This document shows positions 1 through 11,624 of a DNA stretch of 64,000 bases, in pieces; position 1 is the first letter of the stretch; every line of letters begins with the position of its first letter. The notes beneath the pieces are model-generated. The model ran no database searches. It saw nothing but the letters and a program-made list of their open reading frames with translations, and was not told where the DNA came from. Position numbers and translations under genes: made by a program. Origin of the DNA: Zygnema cylindricum (Eukaryota; Streptophyta; Zygnematophyceae; Zygnematales; Zygnemataceae). The DNA is taken from assembly GCA_037447655.1 (NCBI GenBank), contig JBBHKE010001339.1:252669-316668 (forward strand). The letters are read 5' to 3'.

Positions 1-1337
1 GTGCAAATTTACCTCTTGAGTTTCCTTCTCTTCTCCGAGAAGAACCTACCTTTGTATTGGTGGAGGTTGCTTTCGCCGTGGAGGCTTTGGTGGATTTACA
101 ACTAGATGAGAGGATTCACATTCCGTTGAGGCGCTTAACACCCCCTTCACCATCTATGGAATATCCCCAGATCTCCCATCTTCACCTCCTCTATCTTCTC
201 ACCTCTTGGGTCCTACAACCGAGCCCCGGGACGTTCCCGCCTCCTCTCCCACTTCATCCTTTTCTCTCGCTGCGGCGGTCTGTGGGTCACCGGATCCGCC
301 TGACTTACCCTACAAACACGATGTTACTCACCACCTCACTGGCGTTCCCCATCATCCAGCTCAAGAACTCCTCCTCCCGAGTCCTCCCGAAGGCGACCAA
401 GAAGACAAACAACATTCAGGAGAGAGACATATTCTCCTCAAAACCTCTAGTCGCTCCTTTCTCCGCCACCACCCATTCCCCAAGTACCACCTTGGAACCG
501 ACCTTGCCTCCACATCCCATTGGTGGAACAAGTTCTTAGAGAAGAACACTACTTTCCTGGATATAAAGGAGTAGTAGGGAACATCCTTCCTCCAACAATA
601 TTTTTAGGCGTAGGTACTTCCTCTATGGGAGGGGGATCCTCACCTTCCACGGTAGCACCTCCTACTGGAAGAGAAGACGGTTCCGTTCTCGAAGAAGAGG
701 ACACCAGAGTCATCTCGCCGGCTCAGTTTGTGAGTCCTAGAGTGCATTCCTCTTCCTATTTCTCCAATCCTGCAAAAGAAGAAAATGAAATTGGAGATGT
801 TCGGATCTTTACGGGAGATAGCTCGGGGATCGCATTTTCCAATTTCGAATTGTTGTGGAAATCTTTCACACAAGTTGAGATCAAAAAATACAGGGGAGGA
901 ATTATTCCGGATGACTTTGAAATTACCCTCTTCCCCATAATGGTCAACTACCTTTTTGGAGGGGCGTTGGCGGATTAAAAAGAGCGTCAACCCCTTTTGA
1001 TGGCTCCCAGCATCAAGATCTCGGATCTAGCCTTTGATGCTGCAGCTTTACAAGCAGAGGCTGACTTGGCTGCGGCGGGTTCAACCCCTGTGACTGCTAC
1101 CTTCACAAAGGACATGAAACTACAAGCCCAAGTGGTTGGTTATGTTAACCAACTAGAAGGAATCAAGGCAACCTTTGCGGCAATCGCATGGTGGCCAATC
1201 CCAACCCTTGTACCAACTTGCTTCATATCTGTAGACTCTTTTACACCAAGAGGAACGAGTTTACAATCAAGGATTTCACGGAATTCCGCTGTTTGAAGAA
1301 CGAGACTCCGCAGACCCTCTTTAATCGACCCTCCAAC
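1..1337 (+). pseudogene. gag: GyM-1 gag, 5' part (Ty3/gypsy)
   Basis: This is the left fragment of a degraded Ty3/gypsy gag; the element starts outside the window. From about 580 onward the translation matches the GyM-2 gag at 50690-51440, including shared stretches such as LPPTIFLG, RVFTG/RIFTG, LWKSFTQ, KYRGG and APSIKISDLA. The frame is broken several times (open segments 57-539, 520-978, 997-1296). The first ~480 bases are Pro/Ser-rich in all open frames and I see no domain in them. At 1337/1338 gag stops abruptly and the minus-strand CoA copy begins; gag resumes at 15310, with about 420 bp lost relative to GyM-2, including the first zinc knuckle. Nucleocapsid function is inferred from position only. 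Confidence 0.72.
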
Positions 1338-2557
1338 CTTTCTTAGCTTAGTGAAGAGGTGCTTGTCACGACACATATGCATGGATGCACCTGAGTTGAT
1401 GATCCATCCCTCCTTTGGAGCTTCTCGAATGGCTCCAAGGGCACACTTTTGTTTTCGAGGGATCTTTTTCTCCTCTAGATTCTCGTCAAGAAGAAGCTCC
1501 CCAACCTCCTCCTCGGAGGACTCGTTCTCCTCGGTCTCTCCTTTCACTCGTGTGACCAAAAGTGCTTTCTTCTTCCCTCTGGAAGAACCCCCTCCACGAT
1601 TTTATTGAAGCCTGAACTCCGATAGCTTAATGCAATCAGCTATGCAGTGCCCCGGCTTTTTGCAGAAATGGCAAAGGCCCTTTGGAGTCCTCGGGTCTCC
1701 AGATTGATCTTTTTCCCCTTTGAAGTTGTTGTACGGCTTCTTCGGATCCTTCCTCCACCGATCCGTTCCGGCAGCTAGAGTTTGAATGCTCTTTCCTCCT
1801 CTCCGGATCTCAATGGTGTTTTCTTGCACAAGTATCATTCGGACCACGGTGTTCCACTTCCAAGTACTATCATCCATTTCTTGCACTCGGTACACTATAT
1901 TTTCATACTCCTCCGGCAACTTCATGGTGAGAGTGTTAAATTTCATCTTCATAGTGCCTGTCCTTCTGGCACTTTCCATCTCCATAGAAAGACAAGAGAG
2001 ATCGTTGCAATAGTCCAACATCTTCCCTCCTCTGAAAGTGTAACTCGTCAGCCTTTGCTCAACCAGCTGGAGCTCCTGAATGGTGCCAAGTCTATAGATC
2101 TCCACTAAGGTCATCCACAACTCCTCGGCCTTAAAGATGTGAAGGTGAGAAGTCGCCAAAGCTTGAGTGAGGTGCCTCAGAATAAAGTGCCTGGCATTCA
2201 TGTTGGTGTTCTCCCACATCTGAATGTCGTTTTCCTCGGTCTTCACGACCACCGCTGCAGGTGCCATTGCAATAGGAGTGAGAGGTGTCTCCTTTCCTTT
2301 CCCCTTTTCGGACAAACTGCTGTCCCCATCAGCTGTCTCCTCGGTTGGAGCAGATCGTGCTGCAAAAAAAACCTCACTCTTCCAAACCCTGATGGAGTTC
2401 TTTGAGATGGACGTTTCACTTGTCCACTCATAATACCCCAATATCGTTTCGGGCATAAAGCCCGTGTCATCATAGCTTCCTAGTAAATGAACCCAGATCC
2501 GTTGAATATGGGAACCCTAGATGGTGGGCCCATAACCTGCAATACTGTGTCCCCCAT
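1338..2557 (-). pseudogene. gag: CoA partial tandem copy: gag and protease start (Ty1/copia)
   Basis: Minus-strand copia gag running out of the LTR at 2538-3536. The native start is the ATG at 2555-2557, inside the LTR, giving MGDTVLQVMGPPSR before the conserved PIFNGSGFIY motif. A TAG replaces the expected Trp codon after FIY, and a frameshift separates this start from the long 284-codon open segment (1602-2456). That segment has a copia gag core (HFILRHLTQALA) and a CCHC zinc knuckle, CHFCKKPGHCIADC, near its end. After a TAA the frame continues into the protease region, where the active-site triad reads NSGAS instead of DSGAS. The copy is cut at 1338 by the junction with GyM-1 gag. Confidence 0.88.
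2523..2537 (-). promoter_or_regulatory. CoA primer-binding site (half-tRNA-iMet type)
   Basis: On the minus strand this reads GGTTATGGGCCCACC, directly abutting the LTR end at 2538. It is the exact complement of the anticodon stem-loop side of plant initiator tRNA-Met (GGTGGGCCCATAACC), the internal half-tRNA primer type known from Drosophila copia and yeast Ty5, not the usual 3'-acceptor type. Confidence 0.85.
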
Positions 2558-3536
2558 TTGGACCAAAATTGAGGAAGCCTCTAGGTAGTTTTTCACAAAC
2601 CCACTTTCAACGAGGACAACTGTTGCTTTAGCAGACAAATATATAATCTACCTGCACCCCTGTGCAGTCTGGACTCCCTTGAGTCCACTGCAAAGAGAAT
2701 CACTGAAAACGCCCAACCATGTGATTAATTATAGAGAGGCAAAGATGCCAATATATATACAACCTTGTTTGGAGAGAGGCAGCTACCTCCTCAATCCACT
2801 TAGTCATAAACCCTCTCACAACTCCTATCTACTGAGGTACGGAACCAATCAGAAGAGTGTACAGTACAGAATGGTACTTCGGCCGATGTACTTTCTGTAC
2901 GACCTGTGTACGACAAGGGGCCATGGAGTGGACACCTCTCTCCTCCGGACTTGTCCTCACACTCCCCGGGAATCCCGCTTTCCAAAGTCATATCGCCACG
3001 TGTCGTCATGTCATGTTACATCCAAAAACCGCCAAAGTGGACATTTTGGGGTCTCGGCGATGGTGTGGACCGTCGGATCAAACCGACTTTATTTTCAAGC
3101 CGTTCAAAATAAAAGTCCGGTACAGTTGTTTCGTGCAAACTTACTTCCCCAACTATTTTCTATGCATTCTATTTGTAATTCCGTTAATCGGATTAGTCAC
3201 CTATCTATTGTTTAAATAGTTATTGAACCCCATGTATCCTAAGGGACTACTACGACAAACTGGTAAGGTTTGACGGCTACGCCTCGCCCTACCGGTCGGA
3301 GGTTTCGAGGCTTGCCGGACTCAACCTTTTTGGTTTAGAGTGACTTTGGTCACTCTTAGGCCCTGCCTATGGAGCTAAGGCAGCCATGGCTCCACCTCAC
3401 TCTCTCTCCTTTAGTGACTGCAACAAGTATGGGGGCTAGAGAGAGAAGGTGGAGGCAGGCTGCCTCTGCTTTTCTTTTCCTTTTTATTTTATTTAAGACT
3501 TAGAAAATACCTCCCCTAAATCTAGTGATTTCAACA
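2538..3536 (-). repeat. CoA LTR (3' LTR of CoA; chimeric)
   Basis: A 999-bp LTR in minus orientation, TGTTGAAAT...ATTGCA, the same length as its partner at 14311-15309. On its right it has the polypurine tract and pol end of CoA; on its left it has a primer-binding site and gag, so it sits between two head-to-tail internal regions. Its first 150 bp are identical to the 5' LTR while the rest is strongly diverged. It holds a GTAC-rich block (about 2837-2925) and a CCACGTG box at 2995-3003. Small plus-strand open frames within it are not genes. Confidence 0.9.
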
Positions 3537-3553
3537 CTCCCCTTATTTTCTAG
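3537..3553 (-). other. CoA polypurine tract
   Basis: On the minus strand the purine run AAAATAAGGGGAG lies immediately before the LTR start TGTTGAAAT. The pol stop codon overlaps its upstream edge, so there is no 3' untranslated spacer. The same tract precedes the CoB, CoD and CoF 3' LTRs. Confidence 0.8.
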
Positions 3554-5204
3554 TCTAATTTTAATTTCTCTTTTAATCCACATTTTTCTCTACAGTATTT
3601 TAGCTTAGGATATGGCACAGGTTTTGTCATCATATCAGCCACCATTTCCCCATCACTCCTATACACCAAATTCACAATTTTATTATCCATTTTTTCCCTC
3701 ACAAAGCTCAATCTTATATCCATATGCTTAGCTTTGAAATGATGTTTTGGATTGTCTGAAATTGCGATTGCAGCCTGATTATCACAAAACACTTCATGCA
3801 CTCCTTTCTTCATGTACCCCAATTCTTGCAACAAAGACTTCACCCACATCAGCTCTTTCACAGCACAACAAGAGGCCATGTACTCAGCCTCTATAGTGGA
3901 CTGAGCGACAACCTTTTGTTGCTTGCTGCTCCAACATCAAGCACCTTCCCCCACATAAAATATATACCCAGATGTGCATCTTCTCATAGGTGCATCCCCA
4001 TAATTGGCATCACTCCAAGTAGTGATGTCAGTGTGCTCCCCTCCCAAATGCAGCCATAGATCCCTAGTTCCTACCAGGTATCTCATTACTCTCTTGGCTG
4101 CCTCCCAGTCTCTCTTTCTAGGATCATTAAGACTCCTACTGAGGACTCCAAGTGTTGCAGCTATGTCAGGCCATGTACAATTCATAAAGTAAATCAAACT
4201 TCCTAAAACCTGAATGTAAGGAATAAACTTCATAAACTGCCTCTCTTCTAGACCCATATGATCATCTAGCATTATCACTCCTCCTTCTACACTCCCATCA
4301 CTTACTTTCTTCCAGTCCATGGGAGTGGTACAACTGTTTGCATTCTCCATCTGAAATTTCTCCAACATATTTCCTATAGCATCTTTCTGTGTAAGTCTGA
4401 TTATCTTTTTCCCCCTATCTCTTTCCATTTCAATTCCCAAAATATATTTAGCCTCCCCTAAATCTTTCATGTCAAATCTGCTTCTCAGATCTTTTTTTAG
4501 CCTATTTCTCTTCTCCATAGACTTACTAAACACTAGCAAATGATCCACATAAATTGCAATAAAAATCACACCATTCTCATCCTCGACCATATAAATAGAG
4601 TGGCCAGAACTGATCCTAATATACTCAGACTAGTAAGAAGCTCATCTAGTTTCTTATTCGATTGTCAGGGGGCCTGCATCAGTCCATATAACGACTTTAT
4701 AAGTCTGCAAACTTTGCTTTCCTTTCCTTCCTCTACAAAACCTTCCGGTTGCCGCATGAAGATCTCCCCCTCCTGTTCATCGTTGAGAAAGGCGGTCTTA
4801 ATATCCATCTGATGGATTTCCATGTGTTCTGCTGCTGCCAAACTAAGGAGAATTCTTACAGATGGGAATCGAACTACCGGAGCAAAGGTCTCCTCATAAT
4901 CTATCCCTTATTTTTGGGTGAACCATTTTGCCACGAACCGCGCCTTATATCTCTCAATGGTGTTATCTGGGTTCAGTTTTAGTTTAAATACCCATTTATA
5001 TCCAATAGGTTTTCTGTCTGGTGGACAGTTCACAAGCTCCCAAGTGTTTGCCTCCATGATAGAAACCATCTCATCATTTATGGCTTTGACCCCTCTTTCT
5101 TTCTCCAGACTGTCTATTGCCTCCGAGTATGACTGAGGTTCATCTGGGTGAGAAAGCTTTGTTACCTTGTGAGCAACCTGATTTTCTTGAAGCTTTTTGC
5201 TGCT
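3550..5204 (-). pseudogene. pol: CoA reverse transcriptase and RNase H (3' half of pol)
   Basis: Continuation of CoA pol to the left of the CoB-1 insertion. It starts with the RRSSKKLQENQ linker and the copia RT N-terminus (NTIERYKARFVAK). The finger region is broken by stops and frameshifts (about 4590-4910). The long open part, 3937-4590, carries the palm motif as YVDH where copia RTs have YVDD, then GEAKYILGI and the connection region SLIYFMNCT. RNase H follows with TTWSDANYGDAPMRR, one stop after GEGA, then EAEYMA, CDNQAAI and HMDIRL, ending near KLKLD just before the PPT. With the last catalytic Asp replaced and several stops, it cannot be active. Confidence 0.9.
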
Positions 5205-5209
5205 CCTTC

Positions 5210-6240
5210 TGAAACTCTGAGACCTCCATAAGTCCTCAGAGTAGACAGCTTCCAAGAAGCCTCTAGGATAATCCTGACCCCTTTTTGTTTCAGCAAAAAT
5301 AACTGCCACCCTCGCAGACAAAAACCCTGACCACTTGCACCCTTCTGAAGGCAAGACTCCCCTGAGTCGATAGCAAAAAGAATTTCTGAATTTGCTCCCT
5401 TGAGCAGTAAGTTATGGAGGGTCAAAGTTGACCTTTTGTACAGAAGCTCTCTGGGAGAGAGGGTCCTATCTTCTAATTTTTCTAAGTCCTATCTCTCTCA
5501 CAGACTCTATCTACTGATGTACGGAACCAATCAGAATTGAGTTCCGTACGCACTTTAGGTACGGACATTGTACGATATGGCCTAAATGTCGACACATGTC
5601 ATATCCGGATTCGGTGCCATAATCTCCGGAGATTCCACGAGCCATTGTAATTTCGCCACGCGTCATCCGATGTGGCGATGGCCACAAACTGCCAAAATCT
5701 TCCTCCGCAATCTCGGCGCTAATTGCGGCTATCCGATTAGAATCTAATTTAATCGTAGCCGTAATAAATACATGTGCGGTATTTGTTTCACTTACGAAAC
5801 AAATGCGCGGTATTGATTTTTAGTCCGTACCGTAATCCGTTCTTTATATATTACCGGATCTATGTATCTCGTAATCTATTACAGTTAAATGATTTATCGT
5901 ACGTATACGTATTTAAATAATTATCAAACTATATACTTCGTAACTTTAATCCTAGACTTAACGGCTAAGGCTACCGACTATTTCCTGTCTGCCGGCTGGT
6001 AGGTACAAGGATCAATTCTTGTCGCCGGCACATACATTTTAAATAAATAAACCCTAACTACTATAAAATTCCCGTAAACCTCAGGATAGCTTAGGTAGCC
6101 ATGGCTCTAGCTTCCTCTCCAATTTCTCAGTGACTGCGACAAGTTTGAGAGTTGGAGAGAGAAGTTAGAGATAGACTGCCTCGGCTTCTTTATTTCTTTT
6201 CATACCTAGAAAATACTTGAAAAAACCATTAGTTTCTACA
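5210..6240 (-). repeat. CoB-1 3' LTR
   Basis: A 1,031-bp LTR, TGTAGAAACTAATGG...GAGTTTCA on the minus strand, paired with the 1,050-bp copy at 10570-11619. The length difference is largely a ~19-bp indel in the GTAC-rich block (near 5550). At its left edge it abuts the CCTTC target duplication. Confidence 0.93.
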
Positions 6241-6257
6241 CTCCCCTTATTTTCTAG
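6241..6257 (-). other. CoB-1 polypurine tract
   Basis: Minus-strand CTAGAAAATAAGGGGAG directly precedes the LTR start TGTAGAAAC. It is the same tract as in CoA, CoD and CoF. Confidence 0.8.
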
Positions 6258-8118
6258 TCAATCTTTAATTTCAGACCACACTTCTCCCTGCAAAAAATTA
6301 GCTTAGGGGAAGGCACAGGTTTGGTCATCATATCTGCTACCATCTCACTATCTGGTCTGTACTCTAAACTGATTATTTTGTTTTCTACTTTTTCTCTAAC
6401 AAAGCTGAGTCTGATGTCCATGTGTTTGGCTTTAAAATGATGTTTAGGATTGGCAGAAATAGCGATTGCTGCCTGATTATCACAAAATATTTTCTGCACA
6501 CACCAAGCAAAGACTTGACCCACATCAATTCTTTTACAGCAGAGCAAGAGGCCATATACTCAGCCTCCATAGTGGACTGATCAATAACCTTTTGCTGTTT
6601 GCTACTCCAACAGCAAGCCCCATCACCCACATATAATACATATCCAGAAGTGCATCTCCTCATCGGAGCATCACCATAACTGGCATCACTCCAAGTAGTG
6701 ATATCAGTATTCTCCCCACCCAAATGCAACCATAGATCCCTAGTTCCTACCAAATATCTAAGGACTCTCTTAGCTGCCTCCCAATCCTTCTTAGTGGGAG
6801 CATTTAGACTTCTACTCAGCACTCCTACAGCTGCAGCTAAATCCGGCCGGGTACAATTCATAAAATAGATTAGACTTCCCACTACTTGCCTGTAAGGAAT
6901 ATTCTGCATGAACTTCTGATCATCAGGAGATAATTCTTTGTCTAAGACTATGACTCCTTCTTCCTCACTCCCCTCACTTCCCTTCTTCAACTCCATTGGA
7001 GTTGTACAACTATTAGCTTTATCCATTTGAAATTTTTCAAGCATGTTCCCTATTGCTTCCTTTTGAGTCAGTCTTATAATTTTCCTTTTTCGGTCTCTCT
7101 CTACTTGAATTCCCAAAATATATCTTGCTTCTCCCATATCTTTCATTTCAAATCTCCCCTTAAGATCGTTTTTCAGTTTATTAATTTTTTTCATTGATTT
7201 AGTTAAAACAAGAAAATCATCAACATAAATTGCAATAAATATAAAACCTTCCTCATTTTCAAAAACATAGATTGAGTGATATGTGCTGATCCGAATATAT
7301 CCCAGACCGGTAAGAAACTCATCAAGCTTCTTATTCCATTGTCGAGGTGCCTGTTTCAAACCATAAAGAGATTTAATTAGCCGGCATTCCTTACTCTCCT
7401 ATCCTTCCTCCACAAAACCTTCCGGTTGTCGCATGAAGATCTCATCTTCCAATTCTCCATGGAAAAAGGCTGTTTTGATGTCCATCTGATGCACTTCCAT
7501 GTCTTCCGCCGCTGCTAAACTGAGAAGTATAGGGACGAAGGGAAATCTGACCACCGGGGCAAAGGTTTCCTCGTAGTCAATTCCTTCCTTTTGTGTAAAT
7601 CCCTTTGCCACTAATCTGGCCTTGTAGCGCTCGATTGTGTTATCTGGGTTCATTTTTAATTTGAAAACCCACTTACAACCGATTGGTTTTCGGTTAGGTG
7701 GACAGTCCACCAGCTCCCAAGTATCGGTTACCATGATTGAAGCCATCTCCTCATTGATGGCTGTCTTCCACCGGTTTCTTTCTGGACACGTCATCGCCTC
7801 TCCATAAGTCTGAGGTTCATCTTGATGAGATAGTTTTGTTACCTTGTTATTAACCTGTTTTTCTTGCAGTCTTTTGCTACTTCTCCTTCCCCCCTCAAAA
7901 TCTGATGCCGGAATAGATGGTTCTCGTGGATTCTTTCGAACAAACTCGGCTTTTCCCCAATCCCTTGATTCCGAATCAATTTCCACCACGTCTTCCGCTT
8001 CGGATAGAGTTGTCACTGGAGTTTCCACTGCCGAGTCCTTTTCGGTCTGATTTGTACCTGCAAGAATGTCATCTTCTCTAAAACATGGATAGCTAGGAAG
8101 CTCAAAGTCATCGGAATT
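6254..8118 (-). pseudogene. pol: CoB-1 reverse transcriptase and RNase H
   Basis: This is the RT-RNase H half of copia pol. The N-terminal part (7399-8028) has the linker GGRRSSKRLQEKQ, the [18 protein letters not shown] motif and HQMDIKTAFFHGE. A stop near 7399 precedes the second part (6385-7359), which has an intact palm YVDD (IYVDDFLVL), GEARYILGI, YFMNCTRPDLAAAVG and RNase H (TTWSDASYGDAPMRR, EAEYMASCSAVKELMW). After KSLLG there is a small deletion and frameshift; the end (CDNQAAIAI, HMDIRLSFVREK, VADMMTKP) lies in another frame at 6254-6547. It is the best-preserved copia RT in the window, but still broken. Confidence 0.92.
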
Positions 8119-9640
8119 TTATGACTCAAATCTGATTTTTACTAACTTTGTATATTTGAAGGGATCCACAAACTTTCCTTCATCCATTACTACTAGATGC
8201 TTTACTAAGATTATATCTTCACTTTTTAGATCATAAACTCTATATCCTTTAACATCCTCATCATATCCTAATAAGTATCCCGGTTTTCCTTTAGGATCTA
8301 GCTTCCTATTAGACCGATCTGTATCTAGACTGAATACTTGACTGCCGAAAACCTTTAAGTGAGATATGTCTGGTTTCCGGCCTGTCCATCTCTCATAAGG
8401 TGTTTGATCTTTTATAGCTGAAGTAAGAACTATATTTTTGAGGTAATTAGCACAGTTCATTGCTTCTGCCCAAAATCTTTTTCCTATCTTCTTATCTGAC
8501 AACATACTTCTAGCACTATCACTTAGTGTTCTATTTAACCTTTCAGCTACCCCATTCTGTTCCGGGTTTTCTGGAACTGTCTTTTGGTGTTGGACCCCAT
8601 CTTCCCTCAAAAAATCCTCAAACTGGTTAGAAGTATACTCTCCACCATTGTCACTCCTTATTCTCTTGATTGGAGTTTCATGGAGTTTTTCGCTCCATGC
8701 TTTATATTGTCTAAAACAATCTTGAGCTTCGGACTTGTTTTTCAAAAAATACACTCGGGAATACCGAGACCAATCATCAGTGATAGTCATCATAAATCTC
8801 TTCCCACCCGGTGAGGGCACTTTAGCCGGTCCCCAAATATCTGTGTGTACTAGATCTAGAATTTTTTCTCCCTTATAGGTGGCTGTTTTAGGAAGGGTAA
8901 TCTGTGTGCTTTACCTTGAGCACATCCACTACAATCACTTATATCATCACTTTCACTAAACTGAATCCCTTCCACCACTCCCATCTTTTTCATCTCTCTT
9001 AACTTATCTAGATTCACATGCCCAAGCCTCTTATGCCACATCATAATATCATGAACACCAGCATAATAAAGTTTCTTCTTTTCATTACTTAAGATCAGCC
9101 TAAATATCCCATGGCTACCTTTCTCAGCAATGTAATAGACATCCTCCTCAAAACTAGCAGTAAAGACTCCTTCCCTAGTGCTAGTGAAAAAACCCTTATC
9201 ATCTAATACTGATGTAGAGATAAGATTTTTGTTCAGCTCCGGAATAAACAATACATCGGAGAATGTTAATATGGATGTCTTTCTTTCTACTAACACTTTC
9301 AGATCTACCGATCCTACAAGAGTAGTGGTGATTATCCTCCCGTCCGCGTACTCTATCTCTGCGGTGGGAATCTTTCTTATCTTAGTGAACATGTGTCTAT
9401 CCTTACACATGTGCATGGAGGCACCTGAATCTACAATCCAGCCTGCTTCACTTTTCAATCCACCGTAAACACATTTCTGCCTTCGTGGAATTTTGACCTC
9501 GTTTTTCGCCTCCAACTCCTCATCCAAAAGGCGCTCATCGTCCTCGTCCTCGGATTCCGCCTCAAGTACCTGTGTGACAAGGGCCTTTTTCTTTCCTCTC
9601 GGGGTACCACCGGTCTGCCCTTTTTTTTTACCGAAGCTCG
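8119..9640 (-). pseudogene. pol: CoB-1 protease, pre-integrase and integrase
   Basis: The protease portion (8856-9527) has the active site VDSGASMHMC and downstream strands, followed by the gag-pre-integrase motif WHKRLGHVNLDKL and a zinc-binding DCSGCAQGKAHR. A frameshift near 8860 separates it from the catalytic core (8119-8820), which holds all three acidic residues: TITDDWS, IRSDNGGEY and NPEQNGVAE. The C-terminal region includes YERWTGRKPDISHLKVFG and KGYRVYDL. Copia integrases precede RT in pol, and that order is kept here. Confidence 0.92.
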
Positions 9641-10589
9641 GTTAGCTTAGTGCACTCTGCCATATAGTGCCTTGGTTTCTTACAAAAATGACATAAACCT
9701 TTGGGAGCCCTTTGTTCGAACTCGTCGGCCTGTTTTTTCTGCTCCCTACCCCCATAGTTTCTGACCGGTTTTCGGGAATCTCTGTTCCTCTAATCAGTTG
9801 CTATTGCCAAGGCTTGGCCACTCTTTCCTCCCCTTCGGATCTCAATTGTATTCTCTTGAACGAGAATCATCCCTACCACTGAGTTCCATATCCACCTTGA
9901 GTCAGGCAAGTCCTGCACACGGTAAACTATGTTCACGAACTCATCAGGTAACTTCATCAGTAAACAGTTAACCTTTTCTTTTTCACTAAAATCTTTTCCC
10001 GCACTCTCTAGCTCCATGAAGAGTGTAGCAAGCTCATTGCAAAAATCCAACATATTTCCCCCTTTGTATACATACTCCTTAACTTTCTGATCAGCCAACT
10101 GTTGTTGCTGAATCGTACCACTTCGGTACATCTCTATGAGAGCCATCCAAAGATCGGATGCCCTTTCTACCTGCAAATGAGGACATGCAAGTCCTTGAGT
10201 GAGATGGCGTAGGATGAAGTGCTTTGCCGCCATATTGTTGAAGTCCCAGGTTTCAGTATCATTCTCCTCGTTCCTCGGAATAGGTGACATGAATGCCGAA
10301 CCAGTTGCTATTGGTGTGGTCGTCTCCTTCTCCTTTCCTTTGTCCACCACCTCTCCTTCTTTTGTTTCCTCCGTTGAAGGTGGATCCTCTTTCCTGGTGA
10401 ATCTGCTTCCTCCAAACCCTGGAGGAATTCCAAGACTTGATGGACGTCCCAACCGTCCACTCACTATCCCCCAAAACCTTTTTTCGCATAGAGCTCCTAT
10501 CATCATACTTTCCCAGTATATGAATCCAGTTCCATTAAAGATTGGTACCTAGAGGGTGGGCCCATAACCTGAAACTCTGAGACCTCCAT
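9641..10589 (-). pseudogene. gag: CoB-1 gag
   Basis: Nucleocapsid precursor of CoB-1. The native start appears to be the ATG at 10587-10589, inside the LTR, giving MEVSEFQVMGPPSR; one base is missing just after, shifting the frame. The body (9790-10506) begins MMIGALCEKRFWGIVSG and contains HFILRHLTQGLACPHL, DLWMALIEMYRSGTIQ and CNELATLFMELES, the copia gag core shared with CoA. A degraded zinc knuckle CHFCKKPRHYMAEC lies near 9660-9710 (a Gly is replaced by Arg). Stops at about 9790 and 9640 break the continuity into pol. Confidence 0.88.
10555..10569 (-). promoter_or_regulatory. CoB-1 primer-binding site (half-tRNA-iMet)
   Basis: A perfect GGTTATGGGCCCACC on the minus strand, touching the LTR end at 10570. 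It lies within the gag reading frame that starts in the LTR. Confidence 0.85.
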
Positions 10590-11619
10590 AAGTCCTCAGA
10601 GTGGACAGCTTCCAAGAAGCCTCTAGGATAATCCTGACCCCTTTGTGTTTCAGCAAAAAAAACTACCACCCTGGCAGACAAAAACTCTGACCACCTGCAC
10701 CTCTGTGAAGGCAAGACTCCCCTGAGTCAATAGCAAAAATAATCTCTGAATTTGCTCCCCTGAGCAGTAAGTTATGGAGGGTCAAAGTTGACCTTTTGTA
10801 CAGAAGCTCTCTGGGAGAGAGGGTCCTATCTCCTAATTTTTCTAAGTCCTATCTCTCTCACAGACTATATCTACTGATGTACGGAACTAATCAGAATAAA
10901 GTTCCGTACGCAAAAGTACAATTGCCGGTGTACTTTATGTACGAACATTGTACGACATGGCCCAAATGTCGACACATGTCATATTCGGATTCGGTGTCAT
11001 GATCTCCGGAGATTCCACGATCCAATGTAATTGCGCCACGCGTCATCCGATGTGGCGATGGCCACAAACCGCCGAAATCGTCTTCCGCGATCTCGACGCT
11101 AATTCCGACCGTCCGATTAGAATCTAATTTAATCGTAGCCGTAATAAATACATGCGCGGTATTCGTTTCACTTACAAAACAAATGCGCGGTGTTGATTTT
11201 TAGTCCGTACTGTAATCCGTTCTTTATATATTACCGGATCTATGTATCCCGTAACTATTACAGTTAAATGATTTATCGTATGTATACGTATTTAAATAAT
11301 TATGAAACTATATACTTCGTAATTTTAATCCTAGACTTAACGGCTAAGGCTACCAGCTATTTCCTGTCTGCCGGCCGGTAGGTACAAGGATCAATTCTTT
11401 TCACCGGCACATACATTTTAAATAAATAAACCCTAACTAATATAAATTTGCCGTAAACCTCAGGATAGCCTAGGTAGCCATGGCTCTAGCTTCCTCTCCA
11501 ATTTCTCAGTGACTGCGACAAGTTTGAGAGTTGGAGAGAGAAGTTAGAGATAGACTGCCTCGGCTTCTTTATTTCTTTTCAGACATAGAAAATACTTAAA
11601 AAAACCATTAGTTTCTACA
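10570..11619 (-). repeat. CoB-1 5' LTR
   Basis: A 1,050-bp LTR matching 5210-6240. It contains six GTAC tetramers between about 10877 and 10955, next to an ATTGG box (sense strand, degenerate here), and a degenerate G-box (CACGCG) near 11037. Its U5 end encodes the gag start codon. The right edge abuts the CCTTC target duplication at 11620-11624. Confidence 0.93.
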
Positions 11620-11624
11620 CCTTC

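Larger units (their letters stand above)
1338..2687. repeat. 1,350-bp exact duplication of 13111-14460
   Basis: This segment appears base-for-base identical to 13111-14460 (constant offset 11,773). It includes the protease start, all of gag, the primer-binding site and the first 150 bp of the adjoining LTR. Identity ends sharply: base 1337 differs from 13110, and base 2688 from 14461. Beyond 2688 the two LTRs are clearly diverged. Open frames on both strands are identical in the two copies, which supports nucleotide identity. Confidence 0.93.
5210..11619 (-). mobile_element. CoB-1: Ty1/copia retrotransposon nested in CoA
   Basis: Minus-strand copia element of 6.4 kb with LTRs at 5210-6240 and 10570-11619. 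The 5-bp target duplication CCTTC flanks it exactly (5205-5209 and 11620-11624). Removing it rejoins CoA pol between the post-integrase linker and RRSSKKLQ. Internal order from the right is PBS, gag, protease, integrase, RT, RNase H, PPT. It is fairly well preserved: protease DSGAS, integrase D-D-E and RT YVDD are all present, with a handful of stops and frameshifts. Confidence 0.95.

Noticed and set aside
2679-3219. 178- and 120-codon plus-strand open frames
   Set aside because: They lie in the CoA LTR and run antisense to it. The partner LTR at 14311-15309 does not preserve them.
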